From NCBI GenBank assembly GCA_037951105.1, contig JBAMJV010004027.1:1-64000 (forward strand): 64,000 nucleotides of DNA, read 5' to 3'. The notes beneath the pieces were generated by a model, which saw only the letters and a program-made list of their open reading frames with translations, was not told the DNA's origin and ran no database searches. This DNA comes from Echinarachnius parma. Lineage: Eukaryota > Echinodermata > Echinoidea > Clypeasteroida > Echinarachniidae. Positions within the stretch are counted from its first letter, which is position 1; each line of letters begins with the position of its first letter. Positions 21,433 to 35,130 of this stretch are shown here, piece after piece. A program made the position numbers and the translations under genes.

Positions 21433-22630
21433 TCTATTATATTAATACGGTAAGTTTCAACCCCCCAAAATGGTTCCCACTCGAGATATCTTCACCCCGA
21501 GGATTCGGCGACTTCCCGACCGTCGCGATCGAAGGATATACGTTTTGCGGAGGACAATAAGGCATTCCCGAGTCGCTCCCGCCCCGTGGTCGTCGTCCAG
21601 ATCGAAGAAAAGGGAAAGTCAGCAATGTCAATTGCCCGTTTAAGACGCCGAGCATTGACTAACGATTTATCGCCGCAAAAGTATTTGTAAGAATATAAAT
21701 TGGAGTAGATAAAACAAATAATATATCGAGAAACCATTTTAGATATAACACATTGCGAAACTACCCAGGTTTTGATAAATATCAATATTTATATTACGCG
21801 GATGGTATGGTAATGATCGCTATTGCCGATTGGCATCGTGTTTGTAAGTGCATCGACGACAAAATGCGACAACTTCAATTTAGCTGCGGTTATACAACGC
21901 GCAATGGCTGTACAGCCGTGTATACACGTCGCGCAGTCATCTAATTACCCCACCGAACCGTAGTTTATTTGCATAGCTCACTGACCTGCTGACCATCGTC
22001 TCTGGTCACTATCTCATTCGCCCTACCGTACACGATACTATAATTGCGCCAGCTTGTGGTAAGATGTATTAAGTCAGCCACGAAGCTACCATGCAGTACC
22101 AGAAGAGACGGCTAGGGGGTGGGGGGGGGGGGGGGGGGGGGGTAGGGGTAGAATGGACGGGGGAGGTAATATCTTCAAGAATATGAACAAAGGTATACGC
22201 GGGAGAACTTAGTTTATGATATGAAACGTGTAGGGGACACGACGGGTTATTTGTCATACAGGCAATTGGAGCCGCGGGGGGGGGGGGGGGGGGGGGAGCG
22301 GCGAAGCTTCTTTATTAGCAAGAACACGAACATATATTATTGTATCTATTTTAATACGAGCGGAACAAATTATGGATCATAATGAAATATGGGGGGATAA
22401 CTGAATAACTTTGCGTGGATACTAAACCATAATGATTTTGTTATACATTGGTCGGATGTATCGTGGGACGGGGCCCCGACGGGTTGTGGGGTGGGATTGA
22501 ATCGCCCGAGTCTATTTTGTCTTACTATTTAAATGATGACCGTGGGATATTTAGTAAAGTTTTAAAGTGTTGTTATGTCATCATCGTCTTTCTCTTTCAA
22601 AAACCCGCGGATTTCCGCGGGTACAGCTAG
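21433..22630 (+). mobile_element. Helitron-like element, family B
   Basis: It starts TCTATTATATTAATACGG after an A and ends with hairpin CCCGCGG-ATTT-CCGCGGG (22604-22621), then TACAG and CTAG before a T. It is 1198 bases, with GC- and CpG-richer interior than the surroundings, G runs at 22118-22142 and 22276-22297, and no Rep/helicase. Open frames inside (for example 21492-21785 on the minus strand, with NARRLKRAIDIADFPF) match nothing I recognise. Confidence 0.8.
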
Positions 22631-23562
22631 TTTGATATGATTCATGTAACAAATAAATTCAAGTAACTATGTCTTCCAGGAAATTTACATTTGAAAGTTT
22701 TACATTAACAATAAACCAAACAAACACATAATGTACATTAAAACACACATCGAGACACACAAACAAACACAACCAGATGCACAAACACTCACTATCAGAC
22801 ACATGCCCATACAAACATTAACCAATAAATTGCCTACAGGAACCTAATGGGTCCTGTATTAACTCTATGGAGATTGCACAAGATAGTAGGGAACAGGTTT
22901 AATAAAACAGTGTCTATTCAATGCGTTGCATAGACATGTAACCCTCAAGCGTGAATTGCTATTAAAATTCTCAAGCGGAAATTACCAGCAACCCACTCAG
23001 GATATTTTTTTTTCACAAATTATGAACAAAAAGATGTCAGCTTCTACAAAACTGTTGATGTTTTTCTACAAAACTGTTGATGTTTTTCTTTAAAACAAAT
23101 ACATTCTTTTTTATAATACAACCTTGAAATACTGAACAGACCCTCAGAGTTTGAAACAAAATACAAGATAAAATAAAGAATAGAGAAATGAAACTTTGGG
23201 CAGATCTACATTTTCACTATTATCCTGGTTAAAAAGGTACATGTACTGTTGTAAACCATCAGGAAAGCAGTTTCCCTCTAGCAAAACATTAGACACTTCT
23301 TTTAATTACCAGGGGAACATCCTGAACAACAAATTACTTCAGTTAGAAAAAGCTAAACATGATAATCAAATTTTAAAAATGTGTATTAGATTATTGAAAT
23401 GTTTTCTTTTCTCAGCTTTCCCAACTAAAAGTTCAGCATTAAAAAAATGAGTCCATCAAGTAGCTTAGTTATAAAAAAAAAAAACACCTCCAGACTACAC
23501 AAGCGACACATTCTACTAATTTGATTCAGTAAAATTCCAATTCATGTGAAATTATGACATTA

Positions 23563-25885
23563 GGGTCATTCCATGTCAAATCACCCAATGGATTTCATCG
23601 TACCCCCTTCAAATTTGTTCATATTTGGTATGTATGATATTTCAACCTTTCAAGGCGCAAATATTTAAGTTTTATCCCAATCCGCCCAACGGTTTTGGCA
23701 CTATGGTCGATTCTTCGGGGGTAGTTTTGTCAAAAATGGGCGTGGGCACCGTTTTTCAAATCGCCATTGTCCGTTAACCCTTGGGTCAATTTATTTTTTA
23801 ATGGTGTCATTGGACTGGGGATGTTATATGCAATCCATTTATGCCATTTGTTTTCATGCATGAGTGAGTTTGGATACGATAACCTTTGACCTTAGGCTTC
23901 GACCTTCCGTTTCACCTCGTGGATAAAATAATCTTGAGAATTTTTTGGGCTTAAATCTTGGCTTGATATAATATCTACAACATATGAAAGAATTGGAGAT
24001 GTATTATTTCTTGTTTTTTCTACAGCCTTGTTTTAAGTTTGCAAATTTCATGTCAAATTGAATTATTTTAGACCTACACCCATGTCCAAGAATTCTGTAG
24101 GGGTGTATTGTATGAAAAAGACCTTTTCAAAGTCAGGATTAGAGCCTATTCAGACTCTGGCTCACCACTGTTAAATAAACCTGCTAATCCCCATACAATA
24201 GCAATCCAGACAAATGACATTCTAATGATACCACATGTTTCCAACCTGACAATGGCCCTGTTGCAGAAAGAGATAAATCAATTGTGAGTCAGATCAAATG
24301 TTCTAAATGCACAAATCTGATTGGTTGAAACGCAGAAAATGTCTCTATCTGCAACAGGGCCTAGGTGGAGATGTTTTCTTGAATAAAATCTTTCAAGTTC
24401 AAATTATTGCAAACTTGTACATCAATTATGAAAGTAAATATCTACAGGTATCCCTTTTCAATTAATTTAATGTTTCTATGCAACAGAAATTCATGCAATA
24501 GTAACATGATTTGCAATTGTAAACATTCAACCCTGATTATTTCCAACTAAACCAAACACAACAGTAATGCTGTTTGATATTCCACTCATTTTGATTTTTA
24601 ATGGCACTTGTTTTTAAATGCATTAATTGCAATACAAAAACAGTGCAATTTGAAATTTCACAAACCATAAATAATGCATTAAGCAAATGTGATGATTCAC
24701 AGAAATGGACAGGCATGCGCAAGTTCTTGTGACTTTTGAAATTAGGTCATTTGTCTTTAATCTAAGCTCTTTCATAGCATGAAGAGACTATCTCTGATTT
24801 TCACACATAGTGTACGAAACAACTGTAGAAATATTGTGGTAAGATCAAATCTTAAACAATCATTGGTTATAAAATTATGAGCAGTTGTCTAGAGGGTAGT
24901 TACTGTTTGTGTTTGGTATAGTTGGAAAGAATCAGGTTTGAATTTGTACAGATTGCAAATCATGTTAATATTGCATGAATTTCTGATGCATAGAAACATT
25001 AAATTCATTGAAAAGGGATACCTGTAGATATTTGCTTTCATAATTTATGTACAAGTTTGCAATTTGAACTTGAACTTGAAAGATTTTATTCAAGAAAAGA
25101 TCTCCACCTAGGCCCTGTTGCAGAGAGAGACATTTTCTGCATTTCAACCAATCAGATGTGTGCATTTAGAACATTTGATCTGACTCACAATTGATTTATC
25201 TCTTTCTGCAACAGGGCCATTGTCAGGTTGGAAACATGTGGTATCATTAGAATGTCATTTGTCTGGATTGCTATTGTATGGGGATTAGCAGGTCTATTTA
25301 ACAGTGGTGAGCCAGAGTGTGAATAGGCTCTAATCCTGACTTTGAAAAGGTCTTTTTCATACAATACACCCCTATAGAATTCTTGGACATGGGTGTAGGT
25401 CTAAAATAATTCAATTTTACATGAAATTTGCAAACTTAAAACAAGGCTGTAGAAAAAACAAGAAATAATACATCTCCAATTCGTAGATATTATATCAAGG
25501 CAAGATTTAAGCCAAAAAAATTCTCAAGATTATTTGATCCACGAGGTGAAACGGAAGGTCGAAGCCTAAGGTCAAAGGTTATCGTATCCAAACTCACTCA
25601 TGCATGAAAACAAATGGCATAAATGGATTGCATATAACATCCCCAGCGTGACCCAACGGTTAACGGACAATGGCGATTTGAAAAACGGTGCCCACGCCCA
25701 TTTTTGACAAAAACTACCCCCGAAGAATTGACCATAGCGCCAAAACCGTTGGGCGGATTGGGCTAAAACTTAAATCTTTGCGCTTTGAAAGGTTGAAATA
25801 TCATACATACCAAATATTAGCAAATTTTGAAGGGGGTACGATGAAAATGTTCACTTTTTTTGGGTGATTTGACATGGAATGACCC
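23563..25885. mobile_element. 2.3-kb foldback element with roughly 950-base arms
   Basis: The arms 23563 to about 24518 and 24947 to 25885 are inverted copies beginning GGGTCATTCCATGTCAAATC; the direct repeat ATTA flanks them. The loop is about 430 bases. The left arm has about 29 extra bases near 23793-23820. Both arms hold the same GGCCCTGTTGCAGAAAGAG palindromic element (24252-24361, 25108-25218). No coding region recognised. Confidence 0.88.
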
Positions 25886-27041
25886 ATTATTCAAAATAAC
25901 ATGACGAACATGACGAAATACCTTTCTAATGTGAAGTCAAGGAAATTGAAATTCCCATGGAGTTTCAGCTTCAAGGGACACCACGTTCCCATGATCAATG
26001 ATTCAAGTACACAATGCACTAAATAATGCACTGCACACTGCTCAGCTAGCTATGAATACACCAAGTGTATTTGCAGTAAAGGCTAAGTAATTGATAGAGT
26101 AAATAGCTTTCTAATAACCATGCAATTATTGAAGGTTACCATACCGATCCCTTCGCTGTATCAGAGTATTATAGATCTGTATCTACAAATGCCTCTATTA
26201 GAGAATGGCAATTACCCAAGCCTAGTTAGCTGAACTGATATTTATTGGATACCGCTTCAATATCTCTTCAATATCATATCAAATTCAATACTTTCTGCTA
26301 TGATTTGACATTTACATCATGGATAATATCTATTTTTAATATCAGCTTGCCAATATGAATACATGTCAATGTCAAAGAATCTTTGATGATCCCCTTCTAT
26401 AGCATTGTTTCTTGACAGTCGTTATTATATCTTGTTGCTTCTCTATATGCCAGCATCAAACTAAAATTGAAAGAACAATGTGCGTTTACAATCAATCAAT
26501 ACAATTCTGAAATAAAAACATTCATCAGCCTCCGACTTTGGTCATATATATATGCCACAATGGAAATCAAAGGAGAGCAAGAATTTGGAATATTTAATTC
26601 TTTATCAATAGATACCATTGAATAGTGAGACAGTATTATATCTTATTTTAACCCAAGGGAGCTTTAAAGTCCTGAATAATAGGCAATTACATTTGCAAAT
26701 GGATTTTATTGCTTTAAATTCTCAGATGGACCCATTTCCTGAGTACAGTGGAAGTAAGAAATGTAAAAAATTTACATTTTAAATGCAAATAATTTTCTAC
26801 CCCTCAAATTCCTGCAATACACGCCCGAGGGGCAAATTTGAAAAGCACAATAATAAAGGATTAGATAAACATACATTTGCATTAGACACACAATACACAA
26901 TATAATAGCTGATCATGCAAATCGCTTTCCCCGTTTCTAAAGAAATGAAAAGGGAACACACTTAAGCCAATCTCATTTTCCCATCATCGTACAAGTGTAT
27001 ATCTGTGCCACAGGCATTTTTAACCAGACTACTTCTTCGCA

Positions 27042-27330
27042 TGATAATTTTCCAAGTGAATTGGGGCTTTAATCAAATGCCTACATGAGCCAGGGGGGCG
27101 AGGGCTTGAAACTGGCACAAGACCATTCCGAGACAAGATAGGGGGGATTGTATGGGAGCTATGTCATCAACCACTGGCACAACCTTCACCAACTCCAGCA
27201 ATGTCATTCACTCCTGATATATATTTCACTCCCAAATTACATCTTTGCCAGATCATTTTCCAAGTGAATTGGGGCTTTAATCAAATGCCTACATGAACCA
27301 GGGGGGCCGAGGGCTTGAAACTGGCACAAG
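27042..27330. repeat. Tandem duplication, 80-base unit 208 bases apart
   Basis: TTTTCCAAGTGAATTGGGGC to GAAACTGGCACAAG is present at 27048-27122 and 27255-27330 with very few differences. Confidence 0.85.
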
Positions 27331-27366
27331 CTACATGGGGGCTTGTCCAGGAATCAAGTATGTCAT

Positions 27367-27519
27367 GGGCCCCGTTGCAGAAAGAGATGCAATTGATTGT
27401 AAAGTTGCAATTAATTGTCCGATCATGTGACCAAATGCGCACATCTGATTGGTTCAAATGCGCAAATTTTCTGACTTGCAATTAATTGCAACTTTGCAAA
27501 CGATTGCATCTCTTTCTGG
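27367..27519. mobile_element. GGGCCCGTTGCAGAAAGAG palindromic element, right end trimmed
   Basis: The left end GGGCCCCGTTGCAGAAAGAG is intact; the right side ends ATTGCATCTCTTTCTGG and lacks the last bases. Confidence 0.78.
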
Positions 27520-28232
27520 TTAAATAGCGATCTCTACTATACACAAATAAACCTGCTCAGCTGAGTGAGTGAGTGAGGAGCGTTTGCTCTGGCCGCACTC
27601 TTCTAGCACTATAAATGGTTTCATGTGTATTGAGATCAACCAGTTAGAGTCAATGTTCCAAATCTCTATGGTAATTGGGCTGGGCTTGGGCTAGACTGGC
27701 TTTGAGCAACTTATTAAACTTTTCAAATGTTTTTCTTTGTTTGGGGGCACTATGTTCTTCCGATTCAGGGCCTGCAAAAAATATTGGCTGAATGGGCTAT
27801 TACGAAAAATAGCATCGCTTACTCTCACACACCCACCTTCCCCCCCCCCCCCCCCCCCCCCCCCCCACCACTCTCCTTCCATCTCATTTTTGCTTTTATT
27901 TTCTCTCTTTTAACAAACTTGTGCAAACAAATACTTTTTCCGGAGGCAACTATAAAAGTAGACTACAACCTTGCAATATCATTTTTCCAAGAGAATCCTT
28001 CTGGGATTGAAAATAGCAGAAGGAAATTTAAAGATTGTCAACTGAAAATTATGCCGGAAGCAAACTTGTGAAAAACAGTTAATTGTATATCATTTGTCAC
28101 ATAATTTAGTTTTAAAGTGGTAATACTTACTATAAAACTGGCGAAAATTCAATTGTAAGTAGGGAGCAGCTAGCAGTGATGCAGTATAGTTACATTTTGC
28201 TCTCTCCTCTGTCTAGGACTACTACAGTATAT

Positions 28233-28489
28233 GGGACCGGCTATAGCAAAACCCTGCACTTGTTGGTAAAAATAAAAATGTAGATTTTCATACCATTAGA
28301 AAGGCCCCATGCAACACAAGCTTTATTTGATGCTTTGTTCTAACAAATTGGTCAATAATTGGCGAAGACATGATTGTTTCAATTTTACAATCATTTAAGT
28401 CTTTTACGCATATTATGTGAACTTAAAATGCCCATTTCTTCAAAACATGAATTTACAGACAAGTGCAGGGTTTTGCTATAGCCGGTCAC
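28233..28489. mobile_element. GGGACCGGCTATAGC inverted-repeat element
   Basis: Terminal inverted repeats of about 32 bases (GACCGGCTATAGCAAAACCC then TGCACTTGT) are nearly identical at the two ends. ATAT flanks both sides. It is 257 bases and non-coding. Confidence 0.82.
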
Positions 28490-28614
28490 ATATGCAACTC
28501 TCTCTCTCTCTCTCCTCCTCCCTTCTCCCATCCACTCTCCATATTTCCTCTTCTCTCTCTCTTCTGTCTCTCTTTTCTAAAAAAATATCTACTTTTTGGT
28601 AGTGGTCACTAAAC

Positions 28615-28813
28615 CATCAGGTAAAAAAAAAATTATATTTATTTTTCGGGGGCTACTTTGCAAGCTTTCCTACATGAAAATAACACTCTGAAATTTGTAT
28701 TGCCTTGAACTCTACATGCAAATTTATGGGGGCTCTTTTATGATTTTCGGGGGCTCTTTTTGGCATTTCAGGGGCGAATTCGCCCCGAGCCCCCCCGTGT
28801 AATCTTTTCACTG
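28615..28813. mobile_element. hAT-like short element, GGGGGCTAC family
   Basis: It runs from CATCAGGTAAAA to CTTTTCACTG with flanks CACTAAAC and CACTACAC (7 of 8). It contains GGGGGCTACTTTG, GGGGGCTCTTTT and GGGCGAATTCGCCC. Confidence 0.72.
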
Positions 28814-28974
28814 CACTACACCACAGATCAACCTTGGGATACTATTTCTCTGAGAGAATCTGTGGGGAAGTTTTTAAAAAAATAAAAAATAAAAATGCCT
28901 TGCAGGCAATTTAAAATGTGATTATCAGACTAAAAAGCCAGCCTTGAACGCCACCCAGTGAGAAACACTCAATT

Positions 28975-29115
28975 GAAGATAATTCGCTTCAATATGTTAC
29001 TTAAAAGGCCTCAAAAAGAGGACAACTACAGGTACAATTTGACGATAATTTGCTTAAATGTTACTTAAAAAGCATAAAAAAGAAGATAACGGTACAATTT
29101 TGAAGATAATTTCTA
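28975..29115. repeat. Short tandem repeat, about 67 bases
   Basis: GAAGATAATT-GCTT-AATATGTTACTTAAAA and GGTACAATTT recur at 28975, 29040 and, partly, 29100. Looser relatives with a CCAGGGTGT-A-GTCAT word appear at 29440, 29775 and 32885. Confidence 0.6.
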
Positions 29116-29993
29116 GATACACAAAATAAAGGCTAAAAGAAATTGTACTCCATTTTATTACATGGACATTTGGTACGTGTTTGAATTAATCACTATAGTA
29201 CCAGACAAATTTTCTTTGTGACATTGAACACGTTGTTTGTTTCTGCTCAAATCTAATCTAAATGCGTCATTCTGCAATTCATTCATTAGTCTGCAGATTT
29301 AATTGCTTTAAATGAAAAAATCAAATTTGAGACTTTTCATTAAATATATATTTTGCATATATATCATTGTTTGAATGCCCACAGGGAAATTGTCTACATT
29401 ACATGTAAAAGAAAAAGCAACAAAGTAGAAAATCATTTAAGTCCAGGGTGTTAAGTCATTAATAATGAAAATAGATGCACTCGCTTTAAGCTTTTAGCAA
29501 ATATCAAAAGATTTCATTAAAAGAGATTCTTTGGTGTTGGCACATTCAGAGAAATAATAATTTGAATAATTTTACTAGATCTATCCATTTAAGATGTTCT
29601 GTGTTTTGCAACAAAATTGTTGTGCAACAGGAACCTGCTGAGCTATGTACAAAGTTTATGAGGATTTTAGAACCTCAAAGGAAATGGGTCAATATAAGAA
29701 TAAAGACTGAAACATTGTTTAGTTTTAATATAATATGTAAATGAAAGAGCAATAAACTGGAAGATAATATTGCTCCAGGGTGCCATGTCATCAATGATGG
29801 AAGATGAGAGAACTAATCAAAACCCTAAAATGAATAAAAATCTGCAATTTGAAGGGTGATGATTCATCATCTAGTCAAAATAATTACCACAATTCCATTT
29901 TTATTACAATATTTTGATAAGAATTACTAGCACATGTTTATCATTATATCATAGTTATCATCGTCATCATCATTATATCATCCGTCGTCGTCG

Positions 29994-30138
<145 letters not shown>

Positions 30139-30790
30139 CTGGCATTGTAATTTTTGTTATAAGATGCAAATGTGAACAATATTTAGCCCACCAGAGCATT
30201 ATTTTAGATCTAGAGGGCTAATCAAATGGTCAACTGCATTTAACTCAAACGTATATATTTCAACAATCCCGGAGGAATCCCATTTTCATTTATATTTAAA
30301 CAATGACGGAATACAAGGGCCACCGACCCCTGTATCCCCAAAGCACACTTGAGCATTTTAGCAGAGGTACACACATTGTTATTGTCCATTTTGTCATCAC
30401 CATCATCTTCGTCATCTTTGTGAAAAAACAGCTGCCATCACCATTAACTTTAATGTACAATCTCTTCACTAGAGCTTCATAACCGGAATACATACATCAT
30501 CTGGAAAAATTAATAAAAACTGTCATGTGCAAATGACTAATATTGTCAAAACTCGCTCATGAAATCAAGATCTAATTTGGAAGCAAGAGTCTGACATCTG
30601 ATGATTTGTCATTTAAAGGTACATGTAATGTAGAGTACTTGGAAAGTAAATTAATTCAGATGCAGATGACCTGAAAACCACTATTCATATTACATAGCAA
30701 TGTTTGAAATGCAATCAGCAGAAAATATGTACAATTATTAAAATCTTGTATTGAAAAAGCAAGTTCAGAATACACCCAAAGATATTATGG

Positions 30791-31110
30791 CAGGGCTCAA
30801 CACTAGCACTTCCCCGCTTGCCCAGGGCAAGTAAAACATTGATGTCAGGCAAGTAAAATTTCATGCAAAGGTCAGGTTTGGTTGTCTGGTTTGGTCAACT
30901 AATATTCCTGTTCAACAACATGTATGAGAGAAAAATGTAATTCTATGCCTTAATCTCATCTAGATAGAAACAAGCAATAAATCTGTCAAGCAGAATAATG
31001 TTTCTTTCATTCACTTTGGTTTCTTTGGGCAAGTACATTTTCGGTATGGGCGAGTGAAGTGTGAAGATTCATGATTTTACTTGCCCTTTTGTGCAAGTAG
31101 GAAAAAGATT
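30791..31110. mobile_element. GGGCAAGT-type element
   Basis: The left end CAGGGCTCAACACTAGCACT then GCTTGCCCAGGGCAAGTAAA; the right side has TTTTACTTGCCC and GCAAGTAGGAAAAAG. Its right end is decayed. Confidence 0.6.
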
Positions 31111-31418
31111 AGCCTTGTGTAAGGATGGGACAGTTATATTTTTCTAAGAAATGCTGAAAAAAAAAAATTGAAATCAGAACAGAATTATACAGTAAGTCAG
31201 AAAATTTGAAAATAAACCTTCACCTTCAAAGGAAGTTTGAGAATAACCAATAATCAAGATTAGCTTTAAAAGAGCAATCACATGATAGAGGTGATAACTG
31301 ACGAGACAGGCACACTAATCAGCCTCCTATACTCATGGATACATCTCACGCTACGTATAGCCCCAGGTTGTTAGGGGCATGCGGGGACTAGATAAATGTA
31401 TGAACAACATAATCATTT

Positions 31419-32499
31419 GAGACCGGCTCCCAGAGAATGGGTGTAAAGTCGGGATGGGTCTTTAGTACTTAGAGCCTCAAAATCATAAAATATTGTCTAA
31501 GGCTGAAATTTTTAACTTTATGGGATTTGATACTTACATGTTTCATCTACATTCTCTGAAAATTTCAGGTCCTTAATCGAATTTTTTATGCCGTCAATAA
31601 TGATTTTTCTAAGCAACCTTCATTTCGGTTTCGACCAGAAACTCAGTAAATCCGCGCTGGCTGATCATGATCGATTGTGAAACGAACGCGCCAGCAATGT
31701 GTGTGTGATTCGACCGTACCGCCGCAGCGAGCTGCAAGAAGAAAGCACTGTAGCTGTACAGTGATTGGTCAGACTAACATGAATAGAGTTGTATTGTCCG
31801 TGTGTTGTACATTTCCGGGAAGCGTTCGCGTCATTTAACTTACTGTATAGTAAACGAGTAGTTGGTTTGTTTATAATGCTATGGGTACCGCATTGAATCG
31901 CGCTGGGCATGCCGCAAGTATGCAGTGTGCGTGTGCAGCGTACCATATCATACGGTATCAAACTGCGCTTTTCTTTTGTCTACCGGTGGTACAGCGGCGG
32001 TATGGTGAATATGCGGTGGGTTATGGCGGTACGTACATACACAATATACCGCGGTTGTAATACATGCACATCAAAGGGCAGCACATGGGCTAGTTTGTCG
32101 ATCAACTGAGACTTAGGGTTGAGGCTTTGTACAATTACGTAATACCGGCGAAAGCGTTGCTGATTGGCCGATGAATAACAGTATAACTGCGCATGCATTA
32201 TTTCGTTTGCTGATCGATTACGAAAAGTGGAAAGGTGAAAGCGAACCGTTCGACTTCTCGCTCGGTGTGTGAGAATGCTTTTCTGAATGGATGCAAAACT
32301 TTAGAAGCGATTTTCTCCGTTGTTTGACAAATCACGGGGCTCTGGTCCATGTTATTAATTTGCGTTTTTCTAGCCTTCAAGAAACTCATACTTATCAAGT
32401 TGTATATCATTTTAAAGCTGAAATCCTAGAGAATTCAAAACACTAACAATCTCAATTTTGATATTCCCGATGAATTACCCAAAGTGACAGAGCCGGTCA
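31419..32499. mobile_element. GACCGGCTC-ended element, 1.08 kb, GC-richer interior
   Basis: It runs from GAGACCGGCTC to GAGCCGGTCA with flanking CATTT (31414-31418, 32500-32504). The middle (31640-32330) is richer in CG than its surroundings and has several short open frames on both strands, none recognisable. Confidence 0.6.
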
Positions 32500-33228
32500 C
32501 ATTTATACATTCTGTTCTTCACTCACAAAATATACGAATGTAGTCATAAACATGACATTTTGTAGTTTTATAGAAAGAAACTTGGATTATACAACTTAAT
32601 TTCCTTCTTTATTCACAAATCTGAAACACTTCAGTAAAATAAAAAAAAACATTCTGTTATCATTAGATTGCAAGTAAAATAAATATGAGAAAATTGTACT
32701 TTGTTGTAAGAAAATTCTGCTACATACGTCAGTGTTCCTCACTTAACAATAATGTAAAGATTCAGCTGTAAAAAAAAAAGAACAAACGGTGAAAACGATT
32801 TGTTAAAATATATGCAAAAAGAGTCTATTAAAGATAGGCTGAATACTGAACGTGAAAAACTATGAAAAGGCAAATAACACTGCTCAGGGGGTGTTATCAT
32901 ATCAATGATGTTGCAAGCAAACTAATTGGATTATTTACATCTCAAATGATGTAGAACAGGCCTTAGGGTAATCTTGAGTGTGCGATGGTCTGACCATAAT
33001 CCATCACATTTTATACATTTTTTCTCTAAAAGCTTACCTGGTAGTGATTTTAATGAAAAATTCAGAGTTAAGGAAAAAGAAATCTAACAGGGCTAAGCTT
33101 GAGATAAAGCTGAATGCGCATGTGAAAAGGGAATCAAACCTGCCCAAGGGGCAAGGGGTGCTATGTATCATGTTGTATCAATTAATTAGAATCATATCTC
33201 AAGGTGTGTGTAGTTTCTTGAAAAGGTA

Positions 33229-33540
33229 GCTTTACTTCTACTTCTACTTCTACTTGGGTACTCGACAGGGTCCATCAGTCAGGACGTAGAGTCGAGGGGA
33301 ACCGGTGAGGTGTCCCATTAATTGCCGATTGAGGCAACTGCTCCCACAAAGGCTCCTAGTGATGTAGAAGCCAAGATATTATTGGGGAGCGCATTCCATG
33401 CTGTTACAGTTTGTGGGAAGTAGGAGTTCTGGTAAAGCTGAGTTCGAGTATGTATATGCTTGAGCTTATTTGGGTGGTATTGTCTGGTGATGCTTGGGGC
33501 CATTGGTGTGAGGAGCACTAGGGGCACTAGGGTTAGGCCA
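33229..33540 (-). pseudogene. 3' end of a non-LTR retrotransposon with GTAGAA-repeat tail
   Basis: On the minus strand the translation includes YQNSYFPQTVTAWNALP followed by an ILASTSLGAF segment. This is the conserved end of the second reading frame of CR1/L2/Jockey-type elements. After a stop at 33318 comes a short 3' region and then four to five TAGAAG units (33229-33255), the kind of short tandem tail these elements carry. Everything upstream is missing, as is usual for 5'-truncated insertions. Confidence 0.75.
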
Positions 33541-33619
33541 TTTAATAATCAACAGTCAGGTGAATGCAAAATACATCTAAAATACAAAAGAGTGGGTTCC
33601 ATATTAGCTACATAATACA

Positions 33620-33810
33620 AATAAAAATAATCAACTTGATTTATATAGCGTCTATCACGATTGATAATCATCTCTAAGCGCTTTACAATTTTAGTATTAC
33701 CCCAGTCTTTAGATGCAGTCTGCAATCAATCCAGCACACAAAGTGCATGTTTTCCACTCCCTGGGGAGGATTCCAGCCAGGAGAAGAGTGGTGAAAAGAG
33801 CATGAACAAA
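33620..33810 (-). repeat. Dispersed repeat with TATATAGCG...AAGCGCTTTACA
   Basis: TTGATTTATATAGCGTCTATCACGATTGATAATC and CTAAGCGCTTTACAATT, followed by GCACACAAAGTGCATG and CTCCCTGGGGAG. The same series occurs inverted at 49955-50130. It may be a SINE or a retrotransposon 3' region. Confidence 0.6.
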
Positions 33811-33993
33811 CTGCTCCCTGAGTGTTATCATAGCAATGTGACATACTAACGTAATGATGTAGGACCATTCAATAATCAACAGTCCTACAAAATATAAAAT
33901 AGTTTTTAAAAACCACTGAGTTTATGATTAGCCTAAACAAATTAAAATGATATAAAAAAAATTAAAATAATTTGGTTTTTTTTAAGTGACAAA

Positions 33994-34062
33994 TTTTATT
34001 TTATTTTATTTTATTTTATTTTATTTTATCAAATTTTATTTTATTTTTTATTTTATTTTAAG
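33994..34062. repeat. TTTTA pentanucleotide repeat
   Basis: ATTTTATTTTATTTTA runs with one interruption near 34030. Confidence 0.9.
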
Positions 34063-34980
34063 CATCAGTAAAAAACGTTTAGACGCTAATTGACCAATCA
34101 GAATGCAGGGATTCTTCTACCCATTTTATAAATATCAATGATGTGACATACTAACTAATCAGAATCATAACTCATGCAGACTATAGCCTCGAGTAACTCG
34201 GGGTACAAAAGGGTTCTACAAAATCAGCACATATCAAGTGTCTGAAATTGATACCATTAAAGTGAGTTGCTAAAAATTGCCTTGTGAATATAAAACATAG
34301 TGAAGAAATTGTATGAGGGCATTGACGATTCTAACCCTCATAATGCCAAAAAGATATTCCCAAAATGATGACAACTCCCTCTCACCTATTTGTTTCTCAT
34401 AGAGTACAATGGAAACAAAAACAAATTTAGAGTGCTATTTTGATAGCAGGAAGCTTGAAAAGTAGTCCTCTCAAAATGTCCCTTATAAAACAATGTAATT
34501 TGTTGAGTACATGCTTTCTGTGTTTAGTGTAGATGTGCAATATGGTACACAATCATCACATGTTACCCTTAATTAAACAATTTGCGAAGATATATAACAT
34601 ACATGTAATAATGATACAAATTGGTGTAAAAAACCCTCAAACTTACTTCAAGTTGAGACTCGGTGAAATGTTATGGGACCTGATATAATAGACACAGCTC
34701 GATATTAGCTACCTCGTACTGGGAAAGGAATCAGATCTCATACTTGGTATGGCCTCGGGTAAGGTGGGGTACACAAAGGGAATAGATGGAATAATGTTTC
34801 TGAAGCTTTGAGATAGGGGTCATTTTTTGTGGGTTAGTTGATTCTAACGAACTACAGTACCATCATTACAATGTATGTGTATAAAGAGTTATTTTCAATC
34901 GATAAACCAATAACTGAAACACTACATGATACAGCATCTAATGAAGATATGGACTTAGTATCATGGACGAATAAAATAGA

Positions 34981-35130
34981 CCCGTTTCATAAAACTTTTC
35001 CAATTGTTGTAAGTGTCCAATTATGGTAACTACCATGGCAACAACTAAAATACTTGGTGCTGATTGGCTGTTGCCATACTAGTTACAATAATTGGACAAT
35101 TACAACAATTGGAAGTTTTATGAAATGGTT
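34981..35130. mobile_element. CCCGTTTCATAAAACTT palindromic element
   Basis: The arms CCGTTTCATAAAACTTTTCC and GGAAGTTTTATGAAATGG are inverted and continue through CAATTGTTGTAA. It is 150 bases and non-coding. Confidence 0.75.
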
